A stretch of DNA of 64,000 bases from Corydoras sp. C115. Taxonomy: Eukaryota; Chordata; Actinopteri; Siluriformes; Callichthyidae. The DNA lies in NCBI GenBank assembly GCA_019802505.1, contig JAFMOC010000007.1, positions 8,791,001 through 8,855,000 of the forward strand, read 5' to 3'. This document shows, piece by piece, positions 25,601 to 37,552 of this stretch (its first letter is position 1; each line of letters opens with the position of its first letter). The notes below the pieces were generated by a model. The model made no database searches and was not told the DNA's origin. It saw nothing but the letters and a program-made list of their open reading frames with translations. The translations under genes were made by a program, and so were the position numbers.

Positions 25601-26325
25601 AAGTTGTTTAAATACATTATATATAAAAAAAACTATCATAGGTAATTTCAAATGCAGTAATAAAGGTTGTTTCTCAAAGTCAAAGATGTATCCTTAAAGG
25701 CATATATTTCAAACGATGCTAAATGTTTTGGATCCCTTCAAAAAAATTTTTGGATATATGTGTGTAGTCACTGCATTCTTAAACCTCCTATAATCCTTCA
25801 TGCTACTTCAAAAGAATTCACAATAAGACTATGCAAAACAAGTGTGTATGTAAAATAGAATGTGCATTATTATTTCTAATGTGCCCATGTATACTCACTG
25901 GTTTGTTTTAACATATGTCCATCATAGACGAGAAGGATGTCTTGTCTAGAAACTAAAAAGGATCTGACTTGACAGGAGTTATTCTTCCAGAGAACATTTT
26001 TGAAGAAGCTATTTTAACAGTTTTAAAGTAAATGTACATTTAGCTTTAAAGAAGACCACCACGCTTGGATTATAAATATGATTATTGTTGTTTGTGAATT
26101 ACTAAGATACAGGATATAGCTAAACTTAATGTAAAACATCACAACATTTACAAGTAGATGTGATTATTCTATATTCTATTCTTTATCATTTTTTAAAAAA
26201 TTCTTTATAATATTCTATATTATATATTCTATAATTATCATACGATCGTAATAGGAGGTGCAGCATCATATAACGATCAGGTTTGATAATTATACAGTGT
26301 AGTGGGTTTTCTTCATAGCTACTGA
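25601..26325. other. Unique AT-rich DNA
   Basis: No gene recognised. Degenerate TATTCTATA-type repetition occurs around 26170-26235. Confidence 0.4.
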
Positions 26326-26404
26326 CTTGTGATGTTCTCATTTGTAATTCGATTTGGATAAAAGCGTCTGCTAAATGACTAAATGTAATGTAAATGTAAA
26401 TGTA
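26326..26404 (+). repeat. L2-type LINE/SINE 3'-tail fragment
   Basis: 'tttggataaaagcgtctgc' at about 26353-26371, then 'taaatgactaaatgtaatgt' and a TAAATG-type tail. This is the same tail as that of the L2-like LINE ending at 46262 and the reverse SINE at 41868-42012. Confidence 0.65.
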
Positions 26405-27287
26405 TAGCAAATATAATATTTATTGTTATTGTTTTATACCTTCCGGTTTAAATTTTGGTTAAAAAGGTAATAGCATTTCAACCCATACAACTAGATGTGC
26501 TTCATGGGTATGCCAGAGATTGTTCAACACACTCATCACCCTGTACTGATGCTGCTGTTTTGTTGATGGAGCTGGAGTGGGTGGTCTCATCAGGGACAGG
26601 GGAGCACACCATCGGTGAAGCCGTATCATTGGGGGGTGGGAGGTCATAAGGTGAAATCAAATCATTTGATTAAAGTTGAATTGGTGGTGAGGGACCTCTG
26701 GCTCTGATGAGAAGCAGCCAGAAATCAGAGGTTTCAATCAGAATAATTTGGCTGCAGTGATGATTTCCACAAGTCGGAATACACTCCCCACAGAGTGTGT
26801 GTGTGTTCGGCTGTGATTATCAGCAAGCGGATACTGTAATAACGTTTACTAGAGAGAAGAGTGTGTGTGCTTTGGAAAAATGGAATGCATGCTATGTGGC
26901 TGTTAAATGTTGTAACTGGGCACTCTTAAACACTGCATTTTGTCATTTGAGGGCTTTTTGTTAGTGCACACAATCATACTTGAAACAACATAGAAAAATA
27001 ATTCACGTTGGTAAATTTAACTGGATATCGCCTATTGGCAAATGACAGCCCTAAAAAAAAAAAGTTTGCAACTGTTTTATACTGAATTCAATTCATAAAC
27101 ACAATGTCTTTAAAGTAGAGAGTCTGTTTGTAAGTCAGAAAAAAAAACTATATACTTTACTTGTACACACATTCTGAGATGTGATGAAGTTGGAGACCAA
27201 AAAAAAAATCTTTGTGAATATCAGAAAGCAAGATATGCAAAGAAGTAAGTATACCAATTACAAATCCATGCATTTTGAACATGCATG
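26405..27287. other. Unique DNA with candidate regulatory block at 26640-26790
   Basis: No gene. A perfect 7-bp-arm palindrome, atcaaat-c-atttgat at 26656-26670, with TCF/LEF-like ATCAAA cores lies in a repeat-free stretch running to about 26790. A short GT run is at about 26797-26808. Confidence 0.25.
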
Positions 27288-27430
27288 ATTGTCTGCTCTA
27301 AATTGCCCCATATAGTATGTGTGGGTGAGTGACTGTGACCAGTAGTGGATTGGAGCTCTGTCTGTTCTTGTCTGTGGATGGGAAACCCTAGTCCTGAGTA
27401 CAGGATTAAGCAGATGATAATGAAATGAGA
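27288..27430 (+). repeat. SINE 3'-half copy
   Basis: 'taaattgccccatatagtat' near 27299 through 'gatggga' and 'aggattaagcagatgataat' near 27402. The 5' half is missing and there are small internal deletions. Confidence 0.8.
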
Positions 27431-28513
27431 TTAGATATACTGTATACGTATGCATGAGTAGATGTTGCACACCTGTATATTCATGCAATGAGTTAAATAA
27501 TCACTGCTGTGTTGTGCACATCAATATATAGGCACTGGCCAAGAACTTAAGTAAAAGAACACATTAAACATTGAAATTATAGCATTTTGCCTTTCTAGTA
27601 CATTGTGTACATGGCACAGTAACAATGTGACTTTACAGTATCAATGTGTACTTTACTGAGGGTCAAAAATGGAGATATATTTTCTCAAGCTGTATATAAA
27701 AGTAAATTAGAGGGTTCGGCATTTGGAACTAGCATTTTGCCCATAAACATACATACTTTTGTCAAAGATTCAGTATTTAACTGTTTAATGCTTAGAAAAG
27801 GGATATATGGTTTAAAGAACACTTAAAATTGATGTCAGGAGCTTAAATGGAACACATGTCTAAACTACTGTATATCCATATTTAATTGTCAAGTTGTGCC
27901 ACCAGATTAGTCCGTCTTTGTAGAAGTACATCGAGGCATTTCACATCGAGTGAAGTACATCAGAAGTACATCGAGGCATTGGATGTGGAGATAATAGGTG
28001 GTAGCTAAATGATAGGTGGGAGCTAAACTCAGTACTGCATGTGAACCAATAGCATGTGGCTAAGGAGAAGCAGTGAGTGTGATGCTATTGCAGGAACTCA
28101 AGATACTATTTAATTATTGAACAGAAATGGCCTACGTGTCAAAAGTAGTACTTATGTACGTGTTAAATAGCTAATTGACAGGTAAATTAAATCACCTAGA
28201 ATAAATGTTTCTTATATTTACTCATTGCACTGTGCTAAATATTGATTAACAGAAGGTATATTATTTTGTTAAACATGAAAATTGAGAGGATGAGAACTGG
28301 AGACAGACAATAAATTGGAGTAAATTGAGCTTAATTGCCATTGCATGAAACAAAGCAGCATTTTGGCTTCAAATCATTGGGGTAAGCCATAGCTTTAAAG
28401 TGATTTGCAACACACCTAGAAAAAATAGACTTAAACAAGCCACACAGACACTCACTCAAAACAAATACTCAGGCATAATTTCTTCCCATTTACAATCTAA
28501 TGCCTGATCACAA
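27431..28513. other. Unique DNA with a short segmental duplication
   Basis: The 19-base sequence 'agaagtacatcgaggcatt' occurs at 27922-27940 and again at 27962-27980. Nearby, 'gataggtgg' and 'agctaaa' motifs also recur (about 27992-28026). No gene recognised. Confidence 0.5.
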
Positions 28514-28524
28514 CTGTGCTACCA

Positions 28525-28882
28525 TACATCCATCCATCCATTATCTTCCGCTTTATCCTATATTAGGGTCGGGGGGGGGGGGGTTCCCCATGCCCATCCA
28601 GGGGAGAACGTCTCGGGCGCTGGGCAGATACACCCAGGACAGGGCACCAATCTATCGCTGGGCACACCCTCAATCACACAAACACACTCTATATGGGGCA
28701 ATTTGGAGAACTCAATTGACTTGATCCATGTTTTTGGACTGTGGTAGGAAACCGGAGAACCCGGAGGAAACCCACGCGGACGCGGGGAGAACATGGAAAC
28801 TGCACCCAGATGGGGATTCGAACCGGGAATCCCTAGTGCTGAGAGGGGAACGTGCTAACCACTAAGCCACTGCGCTGCCCAC
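28525..28882 (-). repeat. tRNA-derived SINE, full length, with target duplication
   Basis: Complete reverse-strand SINE: (ATCC)n tail at 28527-28540, body, and tRNA-like head ending at 28881. An 11-base perfect direct repeat, ctgtgctacca, flanks it at 28514-28524 and 28883-28893. A 13-base poly(G) run (28571-28583) lies at the same internal site as the poly(C) run of the 16 kb copy. The intact duplication suggests a fairly recent insertion. Confidence 0.94.
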
Positions 28883-29493
28883 CTGTGCTACCACTGACCC
28901 CAATTGCCTGACTTTGGCCAGGCATATACATTTAATGATGCCCCCTCCCCTTGTAATAAAGTTGCTGGAAAAAGGGAAGGCTTTTCTTAACAGGAAAGCA
29001 CCAGAAGTTGAGGGGGCAAAAACGTGATGGTCAGGGATTATTTTTCAGTGGTGTTATACATTAGATCTCATGCAGAGAGCTTGCAGCTAATATAGAGTAC
29101 AAGGCACCTAACCACCTGGGACTCTCAACCCCAATGTGACATGTCAGTCTGCAAAATGAAAGGAGTGTGGAATCAGGGGAGTACAGCAGTTTCACCTCAA
29201 AGTACAGCCTTTATCTGAATGAAAGCCTGTTGGCACTGCTTTGGATACCAAACCAGATCTGGCACTTCTGATTTTTGTCAGATCAGTGATGTCCAAATAG
29301 TGAGGTACAAACCGACAGCCAACCCCAGGAGCTTTCTTACCTCTTTGGACTTTGCTCTTAAACAGGCTACAATAAATGCTGTCTTATCAATTTAAGTATG
29401 GACCTGTATACCGTACCTCCACCAGCCCAGTTATGCACTTCTATTAGGGTTGGCAGTGAGGATGAGGCAGCACCATCGCAGTAGTATAAGAAC

Positions 29494-30344
29494 AAGGGAT
29501 GAGACGATTACAGATTTTGAAGGTACGATTATTGTCTAAGAAAAAAAATCACAATTTTACAATTTCATTTATTATGCAGGGTGGCACGGTGGCTTAGTGG
29601 TTAGCACATTTGCCTCTCAGCGCTAGGGATTCCCGGTTCGAATCTCAATCTGAGTGGAGTTTCCATGTTCTCCTCGTGTCGGCGTGGGTTTCCTATCACA
29701 TTCCAAAAACATGGATCAAGGTCAAGTGAATTCTCCAAATTGCCCCATATAGAGTGTGTTTGTGTGAGTGAGTGTGTGCCCAGCGATAGATTGGCGTCCT
29801 GTCCTGGGTGTATCTGCCCAGCATCATAAACATTCTCCCCTGGATGGGCATGGGGAACCCCACCACGACCCTAGTAGAGGATGAAGTAGAAGATAATGGA
29901 TTGATTTATTATGCAATATTTAACTTTACAAAATAAGTGCCAAAAATCCAAAAAGGATCAATGCATAGTTTCTTATATTTGTTTAATGTAAATATTTTAT
30001 TAACCTTTATTTAACCAGGATATAACACATTGGGGCTACAAATATCTTTTTCAAGACTGTCCCTGGGGAGTGGCAGCATGCCAACCACGGTTATTTTGTT
30101 ATTTATAAAAGACATGCAGGGCTTTTGTGGAATATTAACAAAAAATATTCTGAATAACACAAAATATTAAATTATTTTGTGAAAATCAAAGTAATTGTGT
30201 CACTTAAAGTACATATTCATATTATGGGCATAATACACATATTTTAATGAATGTCATGACGATATAAAGGCGTTCTTACAATACATTAATTGTAATGTTT
30301 TTAATTGTGAATAATTGCAAAAACGATTAATCATCTCATCCCTA
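29494..30344. mobile_element. hAT-like non-autonomous DNA transposon, interrupted by a SINE
   Basis: The left terminus 'agggatgagacgatta' (29495-29510) and the right terminus (30328-30343, reverse complement 'agggatgagatgatta') match at 15 of 16 bases. The 8 bases outside each end (ataagaac and atcagggc) agree at 5 of 8, compatible with an old 8-bp hAT target duplication. Without the SINE and its duplication the element is about 514 bases, with no transposase. A segment at about 29990-30100 ('tttatttaaccaggatataa') resembles another common fish repeat and may be a second, older insertion. Confidence 0.6.
29579..29903 (+). repeat. tRNA-derived SINE nested in a DNA transposon, with 12-bp target duplication
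   Basis: Full SINE from the 'gggtggcacggtggcttag' head to the 'gaagataatggattg' tail. The A-box-like stretch is at 29588-29600 and the B-box-like 'ggttcgaatctc' at 29635-29646. A perfect 12-base duplication, atttattatgca, flanks it at 29567-29578 and 29904-29915. The insertion site is inside the hAT-like element at 29494-30344, so the SINE is younger than that element. Confidence 0.95.
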
Positions 30345-32029
30345 ATCAGGGCAGATCTCAGACGTTGCATGTGCCAGGGCCAATTGTTTAATGAACCTGC
30401 TAATGTCGTCTAGATTAGCTACAGCATATCACATGTACTAATTAAGGATTTTATACATTACATAGGAATTAAGAGGATTAATTAGTTAAGTAAACCTAGT
30501 ATTACATAGTTAAATTCAATATTACACATAAGCAAACAGTGCGTAATTAAACATTCATATTATTATTTCAGGGCTTGAGATTGGTTTCAAACTTGGACAG
30601 AGTACTGATTTTTCTATAGACCACAATAAAGCAAACTGTGGAACTCCTCAATCATATTATATCAAGCATAGCTGCAAGCTCCTCTTGAACAGCATTTATT
30701 TATGTTTAAGCACAATATGTGTTCTATAAGGTCTGTGCAACATGTCTGTTCTTTTGGTTTACAGAGCACAAGGATCACTTCTGCATCATCCTGTGGCCCA
30801 TCACCAGGACTTCAAGTACTTGCTGCTTGGACTAGACCTTGTAGCACCTGACAATTTTTTATCTAAGCTTTTCCTCTTTACTGCTTTTTTGCAAAGGGGT
30901 TCGGACAAAGCACTTTGTTTGAAAGAACACTGCATGAACAGAATATGCACGGAATTTTGGTTTTATTGCAATCGATACAAAATGACATGACTTGAAAGTA
31001 CACATCACAAAGGTGCAACTTTAACACACACACAAACACACACACACAGACTTTGTTTCTCCACATATCTTCTTTGCCCCATAATCCTGCAGTTAGACAA
31101 ATACTGTTCCCTGTGCAACCACCAAAACCATTGGATTGCCAGATGAAAAAGTATGTTTTGACCACACCAGATAACATGTCTCTACTGCTCTAGACTCCAG
31201 TAACTGTATTTTAAACTACTACATTCAATGCTCTGGTGTATGGCTTGGATGCAGCAGAAGTGCAAATGCAAATCTGAAGGCCACATTAATTTAATAAAAA
31301 ATAAACATTGCAGAAAGTTGGCAACCTTTGGGTACTATGTGACTGAGCAACCACTGACCAATATTTATGTAGCCTACAACTTTGTGGCTGAGCTGCCATC
31401 ATTCCCAATATTTTCAGTGGTATAATACCACAGTTAGTTGACTGTAGAATATTTAATAACGAGGAAATTTCACGACTGGATCTGTTGCACAGATGGCATC
31501 CATCCCACTACCAAGCTGAACTTCACCGAGCTCCTGTGAATGAACCATTCACTCACAAATGTTTGCGGATTTCAATCATTAATTTTTATGCAATGTTGTC
31601 TCTAGGCCTAATGTTAACACACAGTTAACGGTGACATAGCTTCTCTTACAAAAACAGGATACCATAAATAGTTTTACAATAGTAATTACTGCAGACGGAG
31701 AGGTGCCTGAATTATTTGCAATCTTAAATTGAAAAATCTAAAAGTTTGCGCAAAAAGATTTATTTTAACTTACAAACAACATTAATTATAGCTTTATAGC
31801 TTGTTATAGAGAATAAGATAACATACGTAAGATGTATATTACAGGGTCCGCCAGCAAGTCAACATAACAATAGTCAGCCTGCCATTTACTTTTGTTGAAG
31901 ATAGCATTGGCTGTGATATGTCTCCAATCGTTTACCCAACCCCCACTGTGTTTCACAGTTGCATGAGTACACCTTAGTCTCTTTAACCTCTTCTCATAGC
32001 ACAATCCTTTCTCACTGTCACTTTCTCTA
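30345..32029. other. Unique DNA, no gene recognised
   Basis: No protein-like frame or recognised mobile element. A short (CA)n patch lies near 31024-31048. Confidence 0.4.
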
Positions 32030-32043
32030 TCTCTCTCTCTCCA

Positions 32044-32087
<44 letters not shown>
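32030..32087. repeat. (CT)n microsatellite
   Basis: CT run with one interruption (CCATCTTT near 32040). The Arg-Glu frame on the opposite strand is an artefact. Confidence 0.95.
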
Positions 32088-32089
<2 letters not shown>

Positions 32090-32094
32090 ATTTC

Positions 32095-32137
32095 CTGCAA
32101 TTTCCCCCTGGGATTAATAAAGTATTCTGATTCTGAT

Positions 32138-32146
<9 letters not shown>
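32095..32146 (+). repeat. LINE 3'-terminal relic
   Basis: 'ctgcaatttccccctgggat' followed by 'taataaagtattctgattct' is a familiar fish retroelement 3' terminus. A second copy is at 49026-49078. Only the last 50 or so bases remain, joining a CT tract to a CA tract. Confidence 0.55.

Positions 32147-32202
<56 letters not shown>
32147..32202. repeat. (CA)n microsatellite
   Basis: About 28 uninterrupted CA units directly after the LINE tail relic. Confidence 0.96.
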
Positions 32203-32205
<3 letters not shown>

Positions 32206-32876
32206 CTACCCATCACTTCTATGGAGAAATAATGTCTTAATTCTAGCAAGTTACTAAATATACACATGATGCACTACAACCCTTTTATTGTCACTGATCA
32301 GCTGATAATGGTTTAGTTACATAACTACTACATATAATAATATATTAATAATTCTAATATAAAAATCTTAACTTAACCTAGATTTGTGCACAGATACATA
32401 GTTGGTTAATAGTTGGACTGCAACACTTTGAAACTCCATTTCAAAAAACCTCATTGCAGAGAGCTGAGATTACTTACTTAAGTCTGGTATTTAATTACAC
32501 GTCAAATAATTATCTTAAATTATAATATATAATATTAGAATATGTGCTAAACAGTCAAATTTGGAAGAACAGTTTACAGATTACATAACTATTTCAATTC
32601 ACTAAACAGACAATTCAGTCAGTGATAACTTCAAAAGTTCAAAAGTACACTCAGGATACTAGTACCAAGAAGACTCAGAAAAGGAACATGTCATAAGTGG
32701 TTCTTGTACTCTGTGTTCAGAATTCACAACATTAAAGTGCATGACTCTGCAGGAAAACACAGACACAGGGATCAAGAGCAATCCCTCAGTCTCTCCAGGG
32801 AATCTCTAATTCTATCCCCATACACACCTGCACTGGGCTATTTTATCCATGGATTTACAGACAGAAAGTGCATTAC

Positions 32877-32882
<6 letters not shown>
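32203..32882. other. Unique AT-rich DNA
   Basis: No gene or known repeat recognised. Confidence 0.4.

Positions 32883-32957
<75 letters not shown>
32883..32957. repeat. (GA)n microsatellite
   Basis: About 37 AG units. The Arg-Glu frames across it are artefacts. Confidence 0.97.
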
Positions 32958-32960
<3 letters not shown>

Positions 32961-33749
32961 CATATGACCACTTTAATGCACTAAGATGCTGTCAAGCAAG
33001 GATATTATTGATGTTTCTGTGGCAACAGGGGCTGAAGCTGAGGATTATATGGGCAACATTCTCCTGACCAGAGGGAGCTAAGAAGGAGGATGCAATAAAT
33101 CATGAAACAACTCTAAGGGCACTGAAGAGCACAAAGCTATAGAGAATATTCATAAGTGGGAAAGTGGCAAAAAACACCTGATTAAAAATACAGAATATAG
33201 ACATATGTCTGAGGCTCTGTGGGATTAGGTGACTATTTAAAAATACTTTTGGACTTTATGTTTTACTTCTTTTTTTAAATTAATTACTTTTTAATAATTT
33301 AATAATTTAAATAGCCAGTCATTAAGCCAGTCATCTTGCTTTTATTTATTTTGGTTTCTGGTAAAACTTGATTCATTTAAGTGACAAATTACACATATTA
33401 AAACTTTCATTACATTATTTACTTTGGTCTGGTCTTTCTGGAATTTAAAATTTAAAGAATTGAGAATTTAGTTATTTTATTAAATAATAGAATACATTTA
33501 AAAATAAATGACCTCCCATATACCTAATCAGAAAAGTTTACATGAATGTATATATTGCATGTATTGTAACTAGACAACAGTTATTAATATTTATTGTCAT
33601 ACATACAATCTACACACAGATTATAATGAATATTAACATAGAGCTGCACCTCCTTGCAGCTTTGAGTCTCCACTATACTTGTAGGACTTTCCAAAACCTT
33701 TTGAAGTGTTTGTACAACTTGCCCATTCTCTCTGAAAATCAGTGAAGTT
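32958..33749. other. Unique AT-rich DNA
   Basis: No gene recognised. Very AT-rich around 33240-33500. Confidence 0.4.
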
Positions 33750-34022
33750 GAAACAACTGAAACTGGGTTTGATTCTCAGGCCACGTGGACAATGTCCTTT
33801 ATGTGTTTGCATAGATTTCCTCCAGGAGACAGTTACCTCCCATGTCATGCTAGTCCAAATTCATAGTAGTCAGTCTGGCAATATGTACATGTGTGTCTGC
33901 CCTGCTATAAATTGGTAATCTGTCAAGTGTATTCCTCTGCCTTTTTCACTCTATGAGGGCTGGGGTAGGCTGCAGCACTATCTGTGACCCAGATGAGCAT
34001 ACACAGTTTAGAAAATAAATTA
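33750..34022 (+). repeat. Degraded tRNA-derived SINE of a second type
   Basis: A B-box-like 'gggtttgattctcagg' near 33765 is followed by 'gatttcctccaggagacagt', 'ccctgctataaattgg', 'gagggctggggtaggctgca' near 33956 and a terminal 'acagtttagaaaataaat'. This block order is that of a fish SINE with a 'ggctccagc...acccag...agaaaatg' end. Substantially diverged. Confidence 0.55.
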
Positions 34023-34312
34023 GTATTATGTGTTTATGTATGATGTACACATAACAATAATCTTTACCATATAGTAATCAAATATTGTATAGCAATATTT
34101 TTAAAATTGAGAATGTTGACATTTTCTGCTACTGCCTCCTTCTAATACATAAATGAGGCTTTTTCCCCCTGATCCCTGGTCGGTCTCATTCCCTTTCTCC
34201 TGAATTCTCTCAGCAAAATGATCATCTGTTCCAAAAAGATTATCTTGGCAAAAAAACATCTATTGAATTACAATAGTACTACTTTCATCCATCTATCCTA
34301 AGCTTTATTCCA

Positions 34313-34315
<3 letters not shown>

Positions 34316-34363
<48 letters not shown>
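34316..34363. repeat. (GT)n microsatellite
   Basis: About 23 GT units. Confidence 0.97.
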
Positions 34364-34364
<1 letters not shown>

Positions 34365-36476
34365 CAAAGGCAAACTTCTGTACCATGCTGCATTATCGTA
34401 ATTGTATGGTTTTATAGTTTCACTGAGCAATGAGCTCTGTGCAATCCAATCTATAAAATAAAGAGGCAAATCCAACCAATAATCTATATAAAGCACCAAA
34501 TAAAACCAAAAAATACCAATATTACATTTAAATTTTAGTTTGTAGTATAAATCAGGTATTTTAAAAAAAGAACAAATATTTCAGATGGCATTTGTATTAA
34601 GCCTTGTTTTTCTAGTGTGTCTGTCAAAGAAAAACTTTGTTTCAGCGCCTTTTGCAATTGTAAACCTTGTTAAAATTGTGTGTATGGCACCTGAAAAAAA
34701 CCCTCACTTTATTGCTTGAAATAATTAATTATCAGAAAATATAATGAAAGATAAACCTTCAGTAATGAACAAAGGTAAGGCAAAAAAAAGGCATTGGGTG
34801 TTTTCTATAAATTAAATAGCATTGTTCATTACCAAGATAATAAAGCAGATATGCATGCTTCCAATTAAAATAATTACCTGACAATACTGAAGCAACTCAA
34901 AGTCAAACACTACAACAGTTTAAAAAAATGTGTTTTGAGGTCTGGGTCTAAAAGAGCAAAATAATACCTCAGTGGAATAAGGGTATAGATCCATGTTAAT
35001 GTGCAGACCCACACGCATGCACACACAGACACACACAGACACACACAGACACACAGAGGAAAAATGCATTCTTTGTAAGTCAGTTTCTGATTTGCAAAAC
35101 CAAAAATAACCTGCTTCGAATGAAAACACCCAACTATGTTCTAGTGTGGGAAATGGGTTTTTAAAAACGTTCCTCAGAAACAGAGACGTTTGCTTGCATT
35201 TATTATTCAAACAGAAAGAGACAATGTTATACCATAATATTATATCTTTGTGAGCAAGTGTCCAACAAATTAATGAAATTCAATTAAAACAGAATAATTA
35301 AAAGAATTAAGAATTATGAAAAGTCAAATGCTACAACCAAAGCACCACTAAAGGAATTGTTAATTTAAAAAAAATGACAATTTACAGAATTATGCTAAGA
35401 TACTAATAAAACAGGAAGGTTTTCATATTTTGGTTTAAGAAACAGAACGGTTATCTTATTTACTTGTTAAAGAATGACTGTCTTTGGGTAAATTATAGTG
35501 GCTGCTGCCACCTCCAGGTGAGAGGGAGTCCAGCACAAAGCCAACTGAGCATCAGTCATCTTTAGTTTTGAACTTTAATCCTAAATACCTAATAAATATT
35601 TTCCCCCTACACAAGAACTACATATAAATATCCCAATCTCAATTACAAGTCTTTTAAACTTGTCAAATTTGGGATTGTAAATTGTGAGTCATATAAATCC
35701 CAATTTACCGTAACAATACGCTCTCTTTAAAACATGCCTGCACCATGACACAAAATAGGTCAAAGGCAAGATGTAGGTGTCTTTTGAGGCTGAATGGGCT
35801 GAATGTCGTGCGAGAGAGAATCAGAGAGGTGATTGTGTAGTGGCGGATGGGACACAGGCTGTTTGTCTACATTCGGTCCTGACACAGGAAACCTGCTCTG
35901 CCTCCTAGCATCACCCAAATCCTGTTCACATCCAAAACAACCAAAACCAAAATATCCAACAAAGCCTCAACATCCCTGTGAGCTCATGTCTGGAGAACAG
36001 GCAGCAGGACAGAATGATTCTGTCATATGGCCTCCTGTCTTCTTTATTGCAGAACAAATAAAAACATGTCTCTCTATTAGAAGATATACTGTGATGTATT
36101 GTATTCCACCCAGTACTGTTTAGCTTATCAGCAAAATGAGGTCAACGTTAAGCCACCACAAACCAGCATATGTTCTAACAGCCTAGAGCCTAAACGAGAC
36201 AAGTGACACCCAAAGGCATCAGTCAGAAAGTTAAAACTTGGTTGCAAATTGATCTTCTAGAAGGATACTAAGGCTAGGAGTTCTTCCAAAGCTGCAGCCA
36301 AATGGCTTGAAAACAAAAAGATAAAAATTACCAATTACAAATGATGTAAAACAAAGAGGAGACCAAAAACAATGAATTATTTCACTTTAACAAGAGGAAT
36401 GAGCTGTACTGTTAAGAGATGCATGGGAAAAGCTACTTTTATACAGATTAAGCGGCGTAAAACACTAAACTTTTTG
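34364..36476. other. Unique DNA, no gene recognised
   Basis: It has an (ACACACAG)n-type patch at about 35018-35056. The 96-codon frame at 35833-36123 has no recognisable domain and is probably chance. Confidence 0.35.
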
Positions 36477-36833
36477 AGGGCAGTACAGTGTTGTAATGGT
36501 TAGCACATCTGCCTTTCAGAACTGGGGATTTTGGTTCGAATCCCGATTTGAGAGGAGTTTCCATGTTCTCCCCATGTCTGTGTGGGTATTCTCTGGGTTC
36601 TCTGTTTCCTTCCAAGGTCATAAAACATGGATTGAAGATGAATTAGCTGACCTAAATTGCCCCGATCTAAATTTCCCCTATATAGTGTGTGTATATGTTA
36701 GTGAGTGAGTGTATGCCCACTGATAGATTGGTGCCCTGTCCTGGGTGTATCTGCGAAGCGTCCAAAATGCTCTCCCCTGGATGGGCATGGAGAACCCCTT
36801 GCAACCCTAGTATAGGATTAAGTGGAAGATAAT
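36477..36833 (+). repeat. tRNA-derived SINE, diverged full-length copy
   Basis: Head 'gggcagtacagtgttgtaat', B box 'ggttcgaatcccg' near 36533, full body, and tail 'agtggaagataataagaca'. It carries a small internal duplication around 36646-36672 ('ctaaattgccccgatctaaatttcccc' region). Confidence 0.88.
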
Positions 36834-36925
36834 AAGACAAGATGGGAACAACTTTTTTTAATAGACTTATTGTGTAAAAAAAAAAACAAAAAAAAAAACT
36901 ATAGTAACTAAGTAATCAAAATGTG

Positions 36926-37285
36926 ACTCACTGGCCACTTTTTTTAGGTCAAACTCTGTTTATACAGGTATTATATACTGTATATGCACTTTGTAGTTCT
37001 ACAATTACAAACTGTAGTCCATATCTTTTTGCGAATACTTTGTTAATCCTCTTTAGTGTTCTGTAATAATCATTTAAAGGACAACCACAGATGCAGTATT
37101 ACTTGGGTGATAAATGATTTTCAGCAATGCAGTGACACTGATAGTGGTGATATGTAGTGTAAGTTACTCTGGTAGAAGTAGAAAGACAACAGCATTGAAC
37201 ATTTCTAAGAATTATTAACTAAGCAAAACATCCAGCCACCAGCATTCTGCAGGTAGCTTTATGTGAAGACCCTCAGTAACCCCTT
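36926..37285. repeat. Fold-back DNA repeat, copy 3
   Basis: Left-half blocks: 'tgcactttgtagttctacaa' near 36986, 'gcgaatactttgttaatcc' near 37032 and 'gcaatgcagtgacactgata' near 37125. The right half is short and decayed ('catccagccaccagcattc' near 37229). Same family as 716-1912. Confidence 0.5.
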
Positions 37286-37312
37286 TATTATTTATCTCAC
37301 AAAGATAAAAAG

Positions 37313-37317
<5 letters not shown>

Positions 37318-37383
<66 letters not shown>
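37318..37383. repeat. (AT)n microsatellite
   Basis: A long perfect AT run, which is itself self-complementary and merges into the palindrome at 37384-37430. Confidence 0.96.
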
Positions 37384-37401
<18 letters not shown>

Positions 37402-37430
37402 ATATAATATATTATATATACATATATATA
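37384..37430. repeat. AT-rich palindrome with 23-bp arms
   Basis: The sequence reads the same in reverse complement around a single central base at 37407. The inner, non-simple part is 37393-37421 (14-bp arms from G at 37393 to C at 37421). Confidence 0.85.
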
Positions 37431-37434
37431 AGCC

Positions 37435-37552
37435 ACTCATAGGGAAACACTCTGAAACACAGTGTAATACACCACAGCTCATAAAAAACTTTTACAATTT
37501 TTTTATGAGCTGTGGTGTATTACACTGTGTTTCAGAGTGTTTCCCTATGAGT
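37435..37552. repeat. Perfect palindrome: 54-bp arms, 10-base spacer
   Basis: The left arm 37435-37488 and right arm 37499-37552 are exact inverted copies over all 54 bases, with spacer cttttacaat. The arms are not simple sequence. The next bases outward (C 37434 and A 37553) do not pair. It could form a hairpin or cruciform. No coding content. Confidence 0.97.

Noticed and set aside
35018..35056. Regular spacing of ACACACAG units considered as a CRISPR-like array
   Set aside because: The units are contiguous simple repeats without spacers, in a vertebrate-type sequence.
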